Origin: Phytobacter ursingii
GTDB lineage: Bacteria > Pseudomonadota > Gammaproteobacteria > Enterobacterales > Enterobacteriaceae
Direction of reading: 5' to 3'
Assembly (NCBI GenBank): GCA_901456055.1
Contig: CABDWT010000001.1
Location: forward strand, 62,001-126,000
Length of the DNA: 64,000 nt
In this document: positions 8,853 to 18,128 of the stretch, one piece after another
Layout: the number at the start of each line of letters is the position of its first letter
Position numbering within the stretch: position 1 is the first letter of the stretch
Made by a program: the position numbers and the translations under genes
The notes under the pieces: generated by a model
The model's database searches: none
Told to the model about the DNA's origin: nothing
What the model saw: only the letters and a program-made list of their open reading frames with translations

Positions 8853-9770
8853 TTAAATCAGGTTGAAACGCTTGTCCGGTACAGGCAATGCAGGCAGCGG
8901 GCTTTGCCCGGTAATGTCCATCAGATTGCGTTCGATCGAGGTACATATAGCGTTGAGCGCCAGGTTATTGGGGTGTGTGCCAAACGGATGCTCCATCTCT
9001 TCGGCAATAGAATCCCATGACAGGAAAGCGTAAGAGATAAATGCTGAAACAAACGGAGTCATCAGGTGAAGGTCGGACACCAGCGCCAGCGGTAAAAGTG
9101 TGCAGAACAGGTAGACCGTGCGCTGCAAAATCAATGAGTAAGCAAAGGGAACCGGCGTGTTAGCGATACGCTCACAGCCACCCAGGCAACGTGACAGTTC
9201 ATTAAGATTTTCGTCAATGTTCTGCCAGACAAAATCATTGATTTTGCTTTCCCGGCGTAAGTTTGCGTATTCCTTGCCAATAAAAATCAGGATGCGATTA
9301 CAGGCTGAGGTACTTTTCATTACCTCAGCCGCCGCGTCAGCAGGCAGCAAACGTTGCATATCCTGCGTTGCATCTTGTTGGCGAAGCTGGTGGTTCAGGC
9401 ACCAGCTAAACGCGGTCAGGTAATGGGAAAGCTTTTGCTGGGTCGCTGTATCTTCCGGCAAGGCGCTAATGGTCTGTCGCATCAGGCTACGCGAGGTGAT
9501 GGTCACCGAACCCCAGAGCATTCTTGCTTCGGTGTAACGGCTGTAGCTGGCGTTATTGCGAAAACCAAGAAAGATAGCGATGGCGATACCCAGCAGGCTA
9601 AACGGGGCAACGGTCAGGTGAATGTTCAGGTTTTCGTAGTACGGCCAGGCAATGATCGCCACGATAGACATGAACAGGTTCAATCCCAGCCGGAAGATAA
9701 TCATGGAAAGAACGGAGCCATGCCAGTTAAAGAGCCGGACAAACCAGTTCTGGGGTGGACGTATGATCAT
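8853..9770 (-). CDS. Bestrophin-family (YneE/UPF0187) channel-like membrane protein
   Basis: A 305-residue protein, the size of E. coli YneE (about 304). The start at 9770 (MIIRPPQNWFVRLFNWHGSV) follows AAAGGA. Bestrophin features are the N-terminal hydrophobic helices, the NNASYSRYTEARMLWG segment with conserved basic and aromatic residues, and the C-terminal PFVSAFISYAFLSWDSIAEEMEHPFG motif. The last, with its acidic cluster and PFG, is diagnostic of the family. Bacterial bestrophins form pentameric ion channels in the inner membrane; the physiological ion here is unknown. No partner gene is nearby. Confidence 0.88.
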   Translation of the reverse strand: MIIRPPQNWFVRLFNWHGSVLSMIIFRLGLNLFMSIVAIIAWPYYENLNIHLTVAPFSLLGIAIAIFLGFRNNASYSRYTEARMLWGSVTITSRSLMRQTISALPEDTATQQKLSHYLTAFSWCLNHQLRQQDATQDMQRLLPADAAAEVMKSTSACNRILIFIGKEYANLRRESKINDFVWQNIDENLNELSRCLGGCERIANTPVPFAYSLILQRTVYLFCTLLPLALVSDLHLMTPFVSAFISYAFLSWDSIAEEMEHPFGTHPNNLALNAICTSIERNLMDITGQSPLPALPVPDKRFNLI

Positions 9771-9935
9771 ACGGATTCCTTTACGGTCTTTTGTTTTATT
9801 GTGTGCAGGTGGGCCGGAGTATATCCGGCGCGGGAATTGTAGCCTGATCGGATTTTCCCGCAAGCGGTGTTGCCCCCATACAGCAGGGCTGATGCGAAGA
9901 GAAGGGGGATAAAAAGAGGGCTCCGGCGCGGCCTA

Positions 9936-9967
9936 AACAAAACATCATGCACCCGCAGACCGGGTGC
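9936..9967 (-). terminator. Probable terminator of the response regulator gene
   Basis: GCACCCG (9949-9955) pairs with CGGGTGC (9961-9967) across a 5-base loop. On the minus strand it is followed by ATGATGTTTTGTTT, a T-rich tail, 22 bp past the regulator's stop. Confidence 0.65.
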
Positions 9968-9988
9968 GATAACCGACATCCTCAGACG

Positions 9989-10684
9989 TTAGGGCTGGCG
10001 GAACCTGTAACCTACGCCACGCACGTTCAACAGTACCTCTGTGATCCCAGCGGATTCGAGTTTCTTACGCAGATTATAAATATGAGTATCCACGACGCGC
10101 TCAAGGGCATCGCTTTCCGGAAGGCACTGTTCAAGTAATGAAAGGCGCGACCAGGCGCGAACGGGTGAGCGCATAAGTAACGTTAACAATGAAAATTCGG
10201 TGGGCGTCAGCTCAAGCAAAACCGGTTTTTGCTGGTCAATCGTTACTCTGGCGGTCATTGCAGTGGTATCGACTTCCAGACCTTGCCAGCGCAGGATCTC
10301 TTGCGATTCAGCCTGAGGCTGGCAGCGTCTCAATACAGCCTGGACCCGTACAACCACCTCTTTGGGATCGTAGGGTTTGACGATGTAATCATCCGCACCG
10401 TAGCGCAGGGCGCCAATTTTATCGGGAAGATCGCCCATGGCCGAAATCATAATGACAGGCGTAAGCCCGTCCCGGCGCACCGCTGCCAACACCTCGCTTC
10501 CGTTCATTGACGGCAGCATGATATCAAGCAGAATAAGGTCCGGTTTCCACTGCCGCGCCATCTCCAGCCCGATGCGTCCGTCGCCGGAAATGGCAATGTC
10601 GAAATTTTCCCGCTTAAGATATGCCTCAAGAACGCTCGCCGCATCGGCATCATCTTCAATAATCAGCACCCGACGTTGACCCAT
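9989..10684 (-). CDS. OmpR/PhoB-family response regulator, orphan
   Basis: A 231-residue two-component regulator. The receiver domain occupies residues about 5-120 with the acidic pocket EDD near residue 10, phospho-acceptor Asp54 (LILLDIMLP) and the conserved Lys in DDYIVKPYD. The winged-helix effector domain follows (LTPTEFSLLTLLMRSPVRAW, then VVDTHIYNLRKKLESAG and VRGVGYRF). The start MGQRRVLIIEDDADAAS at 10684 has an AGAGG-like site; an upstream ATG adds 17 unconserved residues. It is closest in general style to BaeR/AdeR-type regulators. No sensor kinase gene is adjacent on either side, so the partner is elsewhere or lost. Confidence 0.9.
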   Translation of the reverse strand: MGQRRVLIIEDDADAASVLEAYLKRENFDIAISGDGRIGLEMARQWKPDLILLDIMLPSMNGSEVLAAVRRDGLTPVIMISAMGDLPDKIGALRYGADDYIVKPYDPKEVVVRVQAVLRRCQPQAESQEILRWQGLEVDTTAMTARVTIDQQKPVLLELTPTEFSLLTLLMRSPVRAWSRLSLLEQCLPESDALERVVDTHIYNLRKKLESAGITEVLLNVRGVGYRFRQP

Positions 10685-10769
10685 CACCTCTTCCTGTTGC
10701 ACAGAACGTATTAAGCAGGATGATACCCTGGGCAACGGCTTTGTGATATCAGATGCGGCAGTGATTGAC

Positions 10770-11468
10770 TCAGCGGAAATCCTTAAGTTTTTTCAATTGT
10801 CGGCCCAGACCGTCGAAATTATTCTCATTCAGCCAGGCTTTAATTGGGATCTCTAAATTCTGCCATTCACTGGCGGTGATGGAGAACAGCGCGAGGTCTT
10901 CCGAATGGCCTTTGGTCACTTTTTTATCGCGCAATACTCCTTCTTTGCGAAAGCCGATACGTTCGGCGGCTTTGATCGCCCCGTCATTAAAAATATTTGT
11001 GCGCCATTCGCATCGACGGTAGTGGAGCGCATCAATAAAATAAGCCAATACTAAATAGATGGCTTCGGTGCTGATCCGTGTTTTTTTTAATGCCGGTGTC
11101 CAGTTGATATCCGTAAGCTCGAACGTACCGTGTACTGGATTAATCCTTGTGATGCAGAAAATGCCTTTCACGGTGTCGTCATTTTTATCAATCACCGACA
11201 TGTGCATGCCATTTTTGGCAGCGATAAGCGCGCGAAAATAGTTATAACACTCTTCTTTCGTGGCAGGGCGTTGTCCCGGCAAATAGGTCCAGTCCCGGTC
11301 ATCGTCAATACTTTGCCAGGCATGAAATAAATCTTCTGCATGATCGACCGACAGTGGCGTAACCATGCAATAATTTCCGCTAAGGGAGAATTTATCAGGG
11401 GTGCTTCTGGGTGCCCAGTCTTGCATTTCCTGCCCCAGACACTGGCCGTAGCTGTTTCTGTATTGCAT
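10770..11468 (-). CDS. RimJ/RimL-type GNAT acetyltransferase
   Basis: A 232-residue protein starting MQYRNSYGQCLGQEMQDWAP, preceded by AAGGGAGAATGTT. The GNAT_3 subtype is indicated by an N-terminal half containing VTPLSVDHAEDLFHAWQ. The C-terminal signature (RRCEWRTNIFNDGAIKAAER, then IGFRKEGVLRDKKV) closely matches RimJ/RimL-like enzymes that acetylate N-termini or small amines. The substrate is not determinable. It reads as a single gene. Confidence 0.85.
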   Translation of the reverse strand: MQYRNSYGQCLGQEMQDWAPRSTPDKFSLSGNYCMVTPLSVDHAEDLFHAWQSIDDDRDWTYLPGQRPATKEECYNYFRALIAAKNGMHMSVIDKNDDTVKGIFCITRINPVHGTFELTDINWTPALKKTRISTEAIYLVLAYFIDALHYRRCEWRTNIFNDGAIKAAERIGFRKEGVLRDKKVTKGHSEDLALFSITASEWQNLEIPIKAWLNENNFDGLGRQLKKLKDFR

Positions 11469-11709
11469 AACATTCTCCCTTAAATGAATGTAATTCATAC
11501 TTAATCAAAGACCGTTCATCTCAATATCCATTATATCGGCGTTTGGTATTGATAATATGATCACGATCGTATTTCCTGGCGTTGTTTGTTTCCGTATTTA
11601 TTGCGCGGGGAATAGCGCAATGTAATTGTTAGAGTTGTTGCTGTGATGGTGCTTTTTTTCCGGCAATGTTATTCTTGCCAAATATATCTTTCATAAGGCC
11701 GAATGCATT

Positions 11710-12606
11710 GTGAATATCAAGCAGCTCAAATATTTCTGCAAGGTTGTTGAGGCTGGCGGGATCAGCCAGGCGGCGAAGGAGTTTTCGTTGGCACCGGCAG
11801 CCATCAGCCTGCAAATAACGGCGCTGGAAAAAGAACTGAATGGCGAATTATTTAACCGAGGTTCACGCCCGATAACCCTCACGCGCTTAGGTGAATTCTT
11901 ATTTAAAAAAGCACATGAAGTGATATTCAACTTTGAAAAACTGGAAAAAGATGCGCATCAGTACGCCAGTGCCAAGTCAACGGAGCTGAATCTGGGGTTT
12001 GTGCGTTCGGTGATGTTTAACCTGATTCCAGAGACCATCAAGCTGTTCTCGGAAAAATATGGCCATATTAATATCACGCTGAAAGAAGTGCTGTCTGAGT
12101 ATCAGCCTGAACTGCTGAGCGAAGGGGCGATTGATATTGGCTTTACCCGTGAAATGCACCTCCATGAGAATAGCTCCGAACAGACGCTATTCCGTGAGCT
12201 TATTTTTATTGATCCACTGGTGGCTGCGATCCCGATAAATCATTATCTGAGCCGCAAGAATTTTATTACCCTGCGCGATTTCTGTAACTCTCCCTTTATT
12301 ATTTTCCCGAGCGATCCGAAAAGTCGCTATTCGCTGCATATTCTTGATAAGTTCAGCGAGTGCGGGGTGCAGCCTGCGGTATCGCACCGTGCGGTTGAAA
12401 TCCATACCGCGCTGGCGCTGGTGGGGGCCGGGTTAGGCGTGACGCTGGTCGGCAAATCGACGATCCCTAATAACCGCCAGGATATTATCTTTTTGCCCAT
12501 CGAAGACTTTACCTGCCTGAGCTATATCTACGCGGTCTATAACGCGAAAAACAGCAACCCGAATATCGGCAACTTTATTGAGATGATGAAAAGGGTTGCC
12601 GAATGA
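11710..12606 (+). CDS. LysR-family transcriptional regulator
   Basis: A 298-residue LTTR starting at GTG 11710 (MNIKQLKYFCKVVEAGGISQ). The N-terminal helix-turn-helix AAKEFSLAPAAISLQITALE is followed by a periplasmic-binding-like effector domain from about residue 90 (ELNLGFVRSVMFNLIPETIK). It converges on an operon, read on the opposite strand, for an MFS organic-anion transporter and an RraA-type aldolase, and is probably their regulator. The effector would be a carboxylic acid, which is an inference from the neighbours. It resembles NAC/CysB-like regulators only in general length. Confidence 0.88.
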   Translation: MNIKQLKYFCKVVEAGGISQAAKEFSLAPAAISLQITALEKELNGELFNRGSRPITLTRLGEFLFKKAHEVIFNFEKLEKDAHQYASAKSTELNLGFVRSVMFNLIPETIKLFSEKYGHINITLKEVLSEYQPELLSEGAIDIGFTREMHLHENSSEQTLFRELIFIDPLVAAIPINHYLSRKNFITLRDFCNSPFIIFPSDPKSRYSLHILDKFSECGVQPAVSHRAVEIHTALALVGAGLGVTLVGKSTIPNNRQDIIFLPIEDFTCLSYIYAVYNAKNSNPNIGNFIEMMKRVAE

Positions 12607-12634
12607 CAACCCTTTGCCGTGTATATCCGTCACA

Positions 12635-14002
12635 TCAGGCGGATTTTGCGCCCAGCTGTTTTTCCGTCAGCGGTTCGGTGATGGTAAACAGCACCAGCAG
12701 GCACAGGAAGGAGCCGAGGGCCATAAAGCCGAACACGTGGCCCCATGTGTAGTGATCCAACAAGAAGCCTGCAACCAGCGGACACACCGCACCACCCAAC
12801 TGACCGCCGGTATTGATCAGTGCCCCGGCAACCGGGAAGACCTCTTTGGTCGTCAGCGCCATCGGGTAGACCATATAGGCCGAGAAGCCCAGGTTGAACA
12901 GAATGCCGGTGAGCAGCAGCAATGGCCCCAGAATCATCGCGTTATCCGGCGCGTTAATCAGGATCACCATCATAATCACCGTGGCAATGGCCGAGAGCAT
13001 CATCAACGGTTTGCGGCGTTTGTCGAGAATACGGTCTGAGCACCAGCCGCCGATAATGTTGCCAATCACGGCACCTACCCACGGCGCGGATGCCAGCATC
13101 CCCATTTTGACGATGGAAAAGCCTTTTTCATTCATCAGGTAGGTGGGGATCCAGGCCAGCAGAACGTTCACGATCCCCATCATAAAGAAGTAGCCGAGGG
13201 TGCTGCCAAGGATATTCCACGAGCGGAAGATACCTTTAGGCGTATCGATCAGTTTCACTTTGCGCGCCCGGATCACTTTATCCAGCGAGGCGAAGCTGCG
13301 GGCAGGCGCGGCGGGTTTTGCGCTGCTTGCCTGCGTCTCGTTTGTTGCAGCAACAGGCTCTTTTTCTTCAATCAGGGCTAACTCTTTTTCCGAGCAGAAG
13401 CGGCTTTCGCGCGGGGTGTTCGGCACCAGCAAGTACCAGATTACGCTCAGGAAAATACCGGGGATGGCGAAGAAATAGAACACATAGTGCCAGCTGTAGT
13501 AGTAGAGAATCAGCGCGCAAATCGGCGGTACCAGCACCGGGCCAAACTTGGCGGCGGATAAGAAAATGGCGGTGACGATGCCCTTTTCACGTGACGGGAA
13601 CCAGCGGTTAATGGTCGAGGTGATACCAATCGGCAGCGGGCCTTCGGCCAGGCCGAGGATAAAACGCGAGACTTTCAAACCCAGAATGGAGGTGGAAAAA
13701 CCCACCAGCCCGGTCGCCAGCGACGTCAGGATCATCGATAGTGAGAAGATTTTGCGCACGCCAAACTTCGAGTAGAGAAATCCGCTGGGGATCTGCGCGA
13801 TGGCGTAGGCTAGCAGAAATAGGCTCGCCAACGCCCCGGCTTCGGTATTGGACATGTGGAAATCGTTACGGATAAAAGGTAAGACAACGCCAATATTGGC
13901 GCGATCCGCCGCGGCTATCGTATACACCAGGAAAATCAGTGTGGTGATAACCCAGCGGAATTTGCTGTTAGTTTTTATAGTATTCATAGTTGTTATGCTC
14001 AT
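12635..14002 (-). CDS. MFS transporter, anion:cation symporter family (sugar acid / organic acid uptake)
   Basis: A 455-residue inner-membrane protein with 12 predicted helices. The N-terminal helix TTLIFLVYTIAAADRANIGV and the segment AEGPLPIGITSTINRWFPSR belong to the ACS subfamily (glucarate, galactonate and tartrate transporters such as GudP, DgoT and TtuB). It lies 76 bp downstream of, and in line with, the RraA-type aldolase gene, suggesting an operon that imports and splits a hydroxy-acid. The central cytoplasmic loop is long and rich in Ala, Pro and Ser (around residue 220-240). An alternative start is five codons in (MNTIKTN). Confidence 0.88.
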   Translation of the reverse strand: MSITTMNTIKTNSKFRWVITTLIFLVYTIAAADRANIGVVLPFIRNDFHMSNTEAGALASLFLLAYAIAQIPSGFLYSKFGVRKIFSLSMILTSLATGLVGFSTSILGLKVSRFILGLAEGPLPIGITSTINRWFPSREKGIVTAIFLSAAKFGPVLVPPICALILYYYSWHYVFYFFAIPGIFLSVIWYLLVPNTPRESRFCSEKELALIEEKEPVAATNETQASSAKPAAPARSFASLDKVIRARKVKLIDTPKGIFRSWNILGSTLGYFFMMGIVNVLLAWIPTYLMNEKGFSIVKMGMLASAPWVGAVIGNIIGGWCSDRILDKRRKPLMMLSAIATVIMMVILINAPDNAMILGPLLLLTGILFNLGFSAYMVYPMALTTKEVFPVAGALINTGGQLGGAVCPLVAGFLLDHYTWGHVFGFMALGSFLCLLVLFTITEPLTEKQLGAKSA

Positions 14003-14078
14003 AAATTGAGGGCGTTATTATGTGGCCTGGTATGAGTTCATAAAATATCGGCAAAAAAAGGGCGTAGTGTGTTTATTT

Positions 14079-14744
14079 TTAGTTTGTGTTTTTTAATCCC
14101 AGGCGATTGAACACGTCGGTTAATCCCATTAATTCTGACGTGGATGCGCCGTCCATTATTTTCGTTTTGAAAATACTTTCTTTCTCTTCACGTATTTCCG
14201 ACAAACGAATGACCTCATCCAGACGCGACTGCTCGATGACCACCAGCCCGTCAGCGTCCCCGACTATAATGTCTCCGGGATGGATAATACAGTCATTGAT
14301 GAGTAAGGTGGTGTTTAATGTGCCTGGCTGTTTTTTCTCGGTCCCGCGAATGCAAATCCCTTTTGCGAAAACCGGAAAACCGGCGTCGATCATGGCATCG
14401 CTGTCGCGTACTGCGCCGTTCACCACCAGACCTGCAAGACCGATTTTCTGAGCCTGTGCGGTAAGCACATCGCCCCAGATACCCGCGCCGGTAAAGCCAT
14501 CGCAGTTGATCACCAGCACCTGACCCGGTTTTGCATGGAGCAGCGCGTAGTGAATCATTAAATTATCGCCGGGGCGCATCTGTAACGTCAGCGCCGGGCC
14601 GGCCATTTTCATTCCCCGTGCCAGTGGCTTAATAGCGGAATCTATTGCGCCCATCGCACCCTGTGCTTCATATATTGTTGCAGTACCCAGTTTCCCCAGT
14701 TTTGAAATATTTTCACGACTCAGTGTCTCGTTATTGTGCGCCAT
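14079..14744 (-). CDS. RraA-family aldolase (4-hydroxy-4-methyl-2-oxoglutarate / oxaloacetate type)
   Basis: A 221-residue protein of the RraA/HMG-CHA aldolase fold. The start MAHNNETLSRENISKLGKLG at 14744 follows AGAGGTC. The metal and substrate motif is present as GAGIWGDVLTAQAQ and LVVNGAVRDSDAM, where Arg-Asp binds Mg2+ and pyruvate in class II HMG aldolases. This distinguishes catalytic family members from RNase E inhibitor RraA proper, which is shorter. Paired with an MFS organic-acid importer and a LysR regulator, it probably cleaves a branched 2-oxo dicarboxylate to pyruvate; the exact substrate is inferred. Confidence 0.85.
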   Translation of the reverse strand: MAHNNETLSRENISKLGKLGTATIYEAQGAMGAIDSAIKPLARGMKMAGPALTLQMRPGDNLMIHYALLHAKPGQVLVINCDGFTGAGIWGDVLTAQAQKIGLAGLVVNGAVRDSDAMIDAGFPVFAKGICIRGTEKKQPGTLNTTLLINDCIIHPGDIIVGDADGLVVIEQSRLDEVIRLSEIREEKESIFKTKIMDGASTSELMGLTDVFNRLGLKNTN

Positions 14745-15177
14745 TTTATGACCTCTTTTGGGTATTGTTTTATAGCGATAAGACAAACGGCCGCAATAGA
14801 ATAGAGAGAATTAACGGTGAGTGAATATTCCCGGTTAAATAGGTTGTGTTGCTATTATTGCGTCAGTTTATCGCTCGTTAACCATGATAGGGGTTATAAA
14901 TTCGGGCACAATATGGCTTTATTTAAGGCAGTTTAAGAAAAACTTAATGTGTCTTTTTTCTGCGACTGAAAAGCGCATAACAGAGAGAAAATGGCTTCAA
15001 ATACAGTGAATTAAAAATAATTTTATAAAATTAACTTTATTTGACTCACTAACTGGTAAGTGAATATGTGATACCGCAGGATATTTTTATGCGAATAAAG
15101 CAGCGCTGGTAGGGGAAACGGAAAGGGGGCAGGCGTGCGATCTCAGCGGCTTTCACCGCTGGGATCGAAGAGATGTA
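14745..15177. other. AT-rich intergenic region with a hairpin
   Basis: 433 bp without a gene. The left part must hold the promoter of the aldolase-transporter operon. At 15138-15167 a hairpin (CGATCTCAGCGG / CCGCTGGGATCG, one T-G pair) follows the stop of the small exported protein and is a possible terminator without a T-run. Confidence 0.5.
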
Positions 15178-15597
15178 TTACTGGCTGGTTAAATTCAGGC
15201 ACTCTGCGGAGGCATACTGCGCGGCACTCAGCGGCACATTATCCAGCGCTTTTTTGATAGCAGAAGAGGAGGAAAACTGGTTTACCGCATCCCTTTGCAT
15301 GATCTCGAAACTTTTTTGAATATTCGCGGTGATATCGTCGCAATTTGCCCCCTGGTTGAGGCCGCCAATCACAACGTTATTGAGGCGTTGGGACATTTCA
15401 GCCCCCATTTTTTGGCCCATTTTGGCCGGGTCTACTTTGCCTTCTTCCGGCATGGCGCCGGTAAGCAGCGCAGATTTATACAGCGCCTGGCCCAGGGTGA
15501 CTTTCGCTGCCGCGACCGTCTCTTCGTTCGATGTTGATGCCAGCGCGGATGTTGACGCTGTAAGCAAAAATAGGGTGCTAATGACTGCCAGTCTCAT
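15178..15597 (-). CDS. Small exported protein linked to the Anbu operon, function unknown
   Basis: 139 residues. Positions 1-20 (MRLAVISTLFLLTASTSALA) form a clear Sec signal peptide with an ALA-S cleavage site; the mature part is about 119 residues, helical, and contains two cysteines (GANCDDITAN, ASAECLNLTSQ) that could form a periplasmic disulfide. I recognise no family. It starts 36 bp after the Anbu stop on the same strand and is probably co-transcribed, which would tie a periplasmic factor to an otherwise cytoplasmic cluster. A hairpin follows its stop. Confidence 0.7.
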   Translation of the reverse strand: MRLAVISTLFLLTASTSALASTSNEETVAAAKVTLGQALYKSALLTGAMPEEGKVDPAKMGQKMGAEMSQRLNNVVIGGLNQGANCDDITANIQKSFEIMQRDAVNQFSSSSAIKKALDNVPLSAAQYASAECLNLTSQ

Positions 15598-15633
15598 TGA
15601 GGCGCTCTTCGTTTATTACAGGTATCGGCCAAC

Positions 15634-16365
15634 TTAGCCCTGTGCCGGAAAAGGCGGCAACTGGCGGAATGTGTTAACCAGACCTTCCGACCAGGCTTTG
15701 CGGATACCGGTAAAATAGGGATCGTTTTCCGTGATGCGCCGCTGTTCGCTGGCATCATAGGTATTCGCGCGATATATCATGACATCCAGCGGCATACCGA
15801 CGGACAGATTACTGCGTAACGTCGAATCGATGGAGATCAAGGCGCAGCACATAGCGTGCTCCAGAGGGGTATCGACCGTCAACACCCGATCGATAATCGG
15901 CTTGCCGTATTTACTCTCGCCAATCTGAAAGTAGGGGGTATCATTTGTCGCTTCAATGAAATTGCCCTCGGGATAGATATGAAACAGGCGCGGAACCTCG
16001 CTGCCAATCTGCCCACCGAGCAGCATATTGCAGCCAAAAATGGTGCTGCTGTTTTGCTGTGCCGCACTGTCGCGGTGAATCACTTCGCGTACCGTCTCCC
16101 CGACCAGCGTGGCGGCGTCATACATTGTCCCCATCTGCATCAGGTTCGGCGTATGTTGCCCCTGTATCCGTTCGTTAAGCAGGCTGACAATGCTCTGTGT
16201 TGTGGCCAGGTTCCCCGCCGACTGGATCACCAGCACCCGTTCCCCCTCCTTGCTGAATACATGGAGTTTTTTAAAGGTTGCGATGTGGTCGACACCCGCA
16301 TTGGTGCGGGAGTCAGAAGCAAAAACCAGTCCGTCGGAAAGACGCATGGCCACACAGTAAGTCAT
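15634..16365 (-). CDS. anbu: Anbu, proteasome-like Ntn-hydrolase
   Basis: A 243-residue ancestral beta-subunit of the proteasome/HslV superfamily. After Met removal Thr2 becomes the N-terminal nucleophile (MTYCVAMRLSDGLVFASDSR). Asp18 and a Lys at 32/33 (TFKKLHVF) sit where proteasome Asp17 and Lys33 do. Known Anbu proteins assemble into open helical or ring-like multimers, and clear peptidase activity has been hard to show. It is the fourth gene of an operon with ATP-grasp, alpha-E and transglutaminase genes, 18 bp after the transglutaminase stop, the standard context of this family. Confidence 0.93.
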   Translation of the reverse strand: MTYCVAMRLSDGLVFASDSRTNAGVDHIATFKKLHVFSKEGERVLVIQSAGNLATTQSIVSLLNERIQGQHTPNLMQMGTMYDAATLVGETVREVIHRDSAAQQNSSTIFGCNMLLGGQIGSEVPRLFHIYPEGNFIEATNDTPYFQIGESKYGKPIIDRVLTVDTPLEHAMCCALISIDSTLRSNLSVGMPLDVMIYRANTYDASEQRRITENDPYFTGIRKAWSEGLVNTFRQLPPFPAQG

Positions 16366-16383
16366 TAAAATACCTTTATTAAT

Positions 16384-17202
16384 TCATTGTTGCTGCTGTG
16401 TCTGTTGTTGTCGCTCAAACAGGCTTACCTCAGCAGCGGAAAACATTTCTTCACAGCCGCCGCCAAGGCGGCTACCCCGCACCGGGCAAGCATCCAGATA
16501 ATCCATTCCGACCGCCAGGCGAAGATGTTGGTTCAGGTCGCGCGTGTTATTGGTGATATCGAAACTCTGCCAGCGGCCATCAAGCCAGGTCTCTGCCCAG
16601 GCATGCATTGCCACATGATCGGTATCCCGGCTATAAACATAGCCGCTCACGTAACGCGCCGGAATGCGCAGGCTACGGCAGCAGGCCAGGAACACGTGGG
16701 TATGATCCTGGCATACCCCTTTCCCTTTGGCAAAAGCAACGGCGGCAGTGTCATGTACCTGCGTGGCGCCAGGCGTATACGGCATTTTCAGGCGTAATTC
16801 CGCCATCAATTCCCCCAGGCTGCCAACCGCATCTTCTTCCCGGTAATAGCGTCGGGCAAATTCGCGAATCGGCGCGTCCGGGTCGGTTAACGGGGTCGTA
16901 CGCAGGAACACCAGCGGAGAGAGCGATTCGCTGGCCTCTTCCTCTTCTTGTGCATTATCGGCGATCTCAACCACACCTTGAGCATGAATGATGATCTCTT
17001 GATGAGGGTGATCCAGGGTTAGGACATGCATCAGATTACCGTACGCATCGGTCGTGGCTACCGCCGAGGCGGGCAGCAGTAGATTCCATTCCTTAATATA
17101 CTGGCGGCCGGAGGTTTGCGGCGTCAGACGCAGATACTGCGTACTGAACTTCACCTCTTCATCGTAGTGATAATGCGTCAGGTGATTAATGGTCAGTTTC
17201 AT
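16384..17202 (-). CDS. Transglutaminase-like cysteine hydrolase of the Anbu cluster
   Basis: 272 residues. The N-terminal bacterial transglutaminase domain (about 1-80, with TQYLRLTPQTSGRQYIKEWN) is followed by the papain-like core. The catalytic triad is visible: Cys164 (GVCQDHTHVFLACCR), His200 (DHVAMHAWAE) and Asp215 (WQSFDITNN). The C-terminus is Gln-rich. In this gene family the enzyme is predicted to hydrolyse or form amide bonds in peptides made by the neighbouring ATP-grasp protein. Its start overlaps the alpha-E stop by 4 bp, so translation is coupled. The true substrate is unknown. Confidence 0.9.
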   Translation of the reverse strand: MKLTINHLTHYHYDEEVKFSTQYLRLTPQTSGRQYIKEWNLLLPASAVATTDAYGNLMHVLTLDHPHQEIIIHAQGVVEIADNAQEEEEASESLSPLVFLRTTPLTDPDAPIREFARRYYREEDAVGSLGELMAELRLKMPYTPGATQVHDTAAVAFAKGKGVCQDHTHVFLACCRSLRIPARYVSGYVYSRDTDHVAMHAWAETWLDGRWQSFDITNNTRDLNQHLRLAVGMDYLDACPVRGSRLGGGCEEMFSAAEVSLFERQQQTQQQQ

Positions 17203-18128
17203 AACGCCTCCAGATAGGTCTGGCGGATACTGTCAGCCAGCTCGTTGATTTTGGTAAGAAAACGGTTTAACCACTCCTGAAGGTCGTCGGCCAGAGCATC
17301 ATCAAGCGAGCCGAAACGCAGCTCCACATGCAACTGATGGGCAAGACGCAGCGGAACGCGCGCCCGCTCGCTGCCAATCATCTCCAGCTGTTGGACCAGG
17401 TCGCCGACGCAGGCATGCAGTGAACGCGGTACGTCATTGCGAAACACCAGCAATTCGGTGACGGTTTCCCGACTGATCGGCTGGCGATAAATGCTGTGGT
17501 AGGCTTCACGGGCGCTCACCGCACGCAACAGTGTGTCGAGGCGGTAATATTCGCGTACCGGATCTGGATCGTTGCTGAGTTGCTGATCTTTGAGCGCCAG
17601 CAATTGCGCGGTGGCGAACGCACGTTCAATCAGGGTGCCGATACGGATAAAGCATTGGGCGTCGTTACGCAGCAGGGTACCGAACATGGCGCCGCGGAAC
17701 AGATGCGCTCGCTCTTTCACCCAGTCAAAAAAGGCGTCGATACCAATCTTATCCACTCCGGTCTGGCGCAGGTTGCGGATATCGATACGGGTGGTATTGA
17801 TGCACTCCCACACTTCCGACGAAAGACTACCGCGCACGGCATGGGCGTTATTCCAGGCCATTTCAATACAGCTATAGATACTGCTCGGGTTCTGCCCATC
17901 AAGGGCAAAGAAATTCAGCAGATTATTCATACTGAACCGGGCATAACGCTCCTGAAACAGCTCATGCCCGAATGTGAGATTGAGCGGCAGGGCTAAATCA
18001 TGCTGTTGCTGGCTGTGGCGCGGCATCATTGATAATTTGTAGGTCACGTCAAGGACGCGGGCAAAGCTCTCTGCCCGTTCCAGATAACGGGCCATCCAGT
18101 ACAGTTCGCTGGCGGTGCGGCTTAACAT
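17199..18128 (-). CDS. Alpha-E domain protein
   Basis: A 309-residue, almost fully helical protein of the alpha-E family. The N-terminus MLSRTASELYWMARYLERAE, with its conserved E-YWM-RY-ERAE pattern, is diagnostic. The family has no established activity. It is found next to, or fused with, circularly permuted ATP-grasp ligases and is thought to support them. The ATG at 18128 shares its A with the TAA of the ATP-grasp gene, and its own stop overlaps the transglutaminase start. Confidence 0.93.
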   Translation of the reverse strand: MLSRTASELYWMARYLERAESFARVLDVTYKLSMMPRHSQQQHDLALPLNLTFGHELFQERYARFSMNNLLNFFALDGQNPSSIYSCIEMAWNNAHAVRGSLSSEVWECINTTRIDIRNLRQTGVDKIGIDAFFDWVKERAHLFRGAMFGTLLRNDAQCFIRIGTLIERAFATAQLLALKDQQLSNDPDPVREYYRLDTLLRAVSAREAYHSIYRQPISRETVTELLVFRNDVPRSLHACVGDLVQQLEMIGSERARVPLRLAHQLHVELRFGSLDDALADDLQEWLNRFLTKINELADSIRQTYLEAL

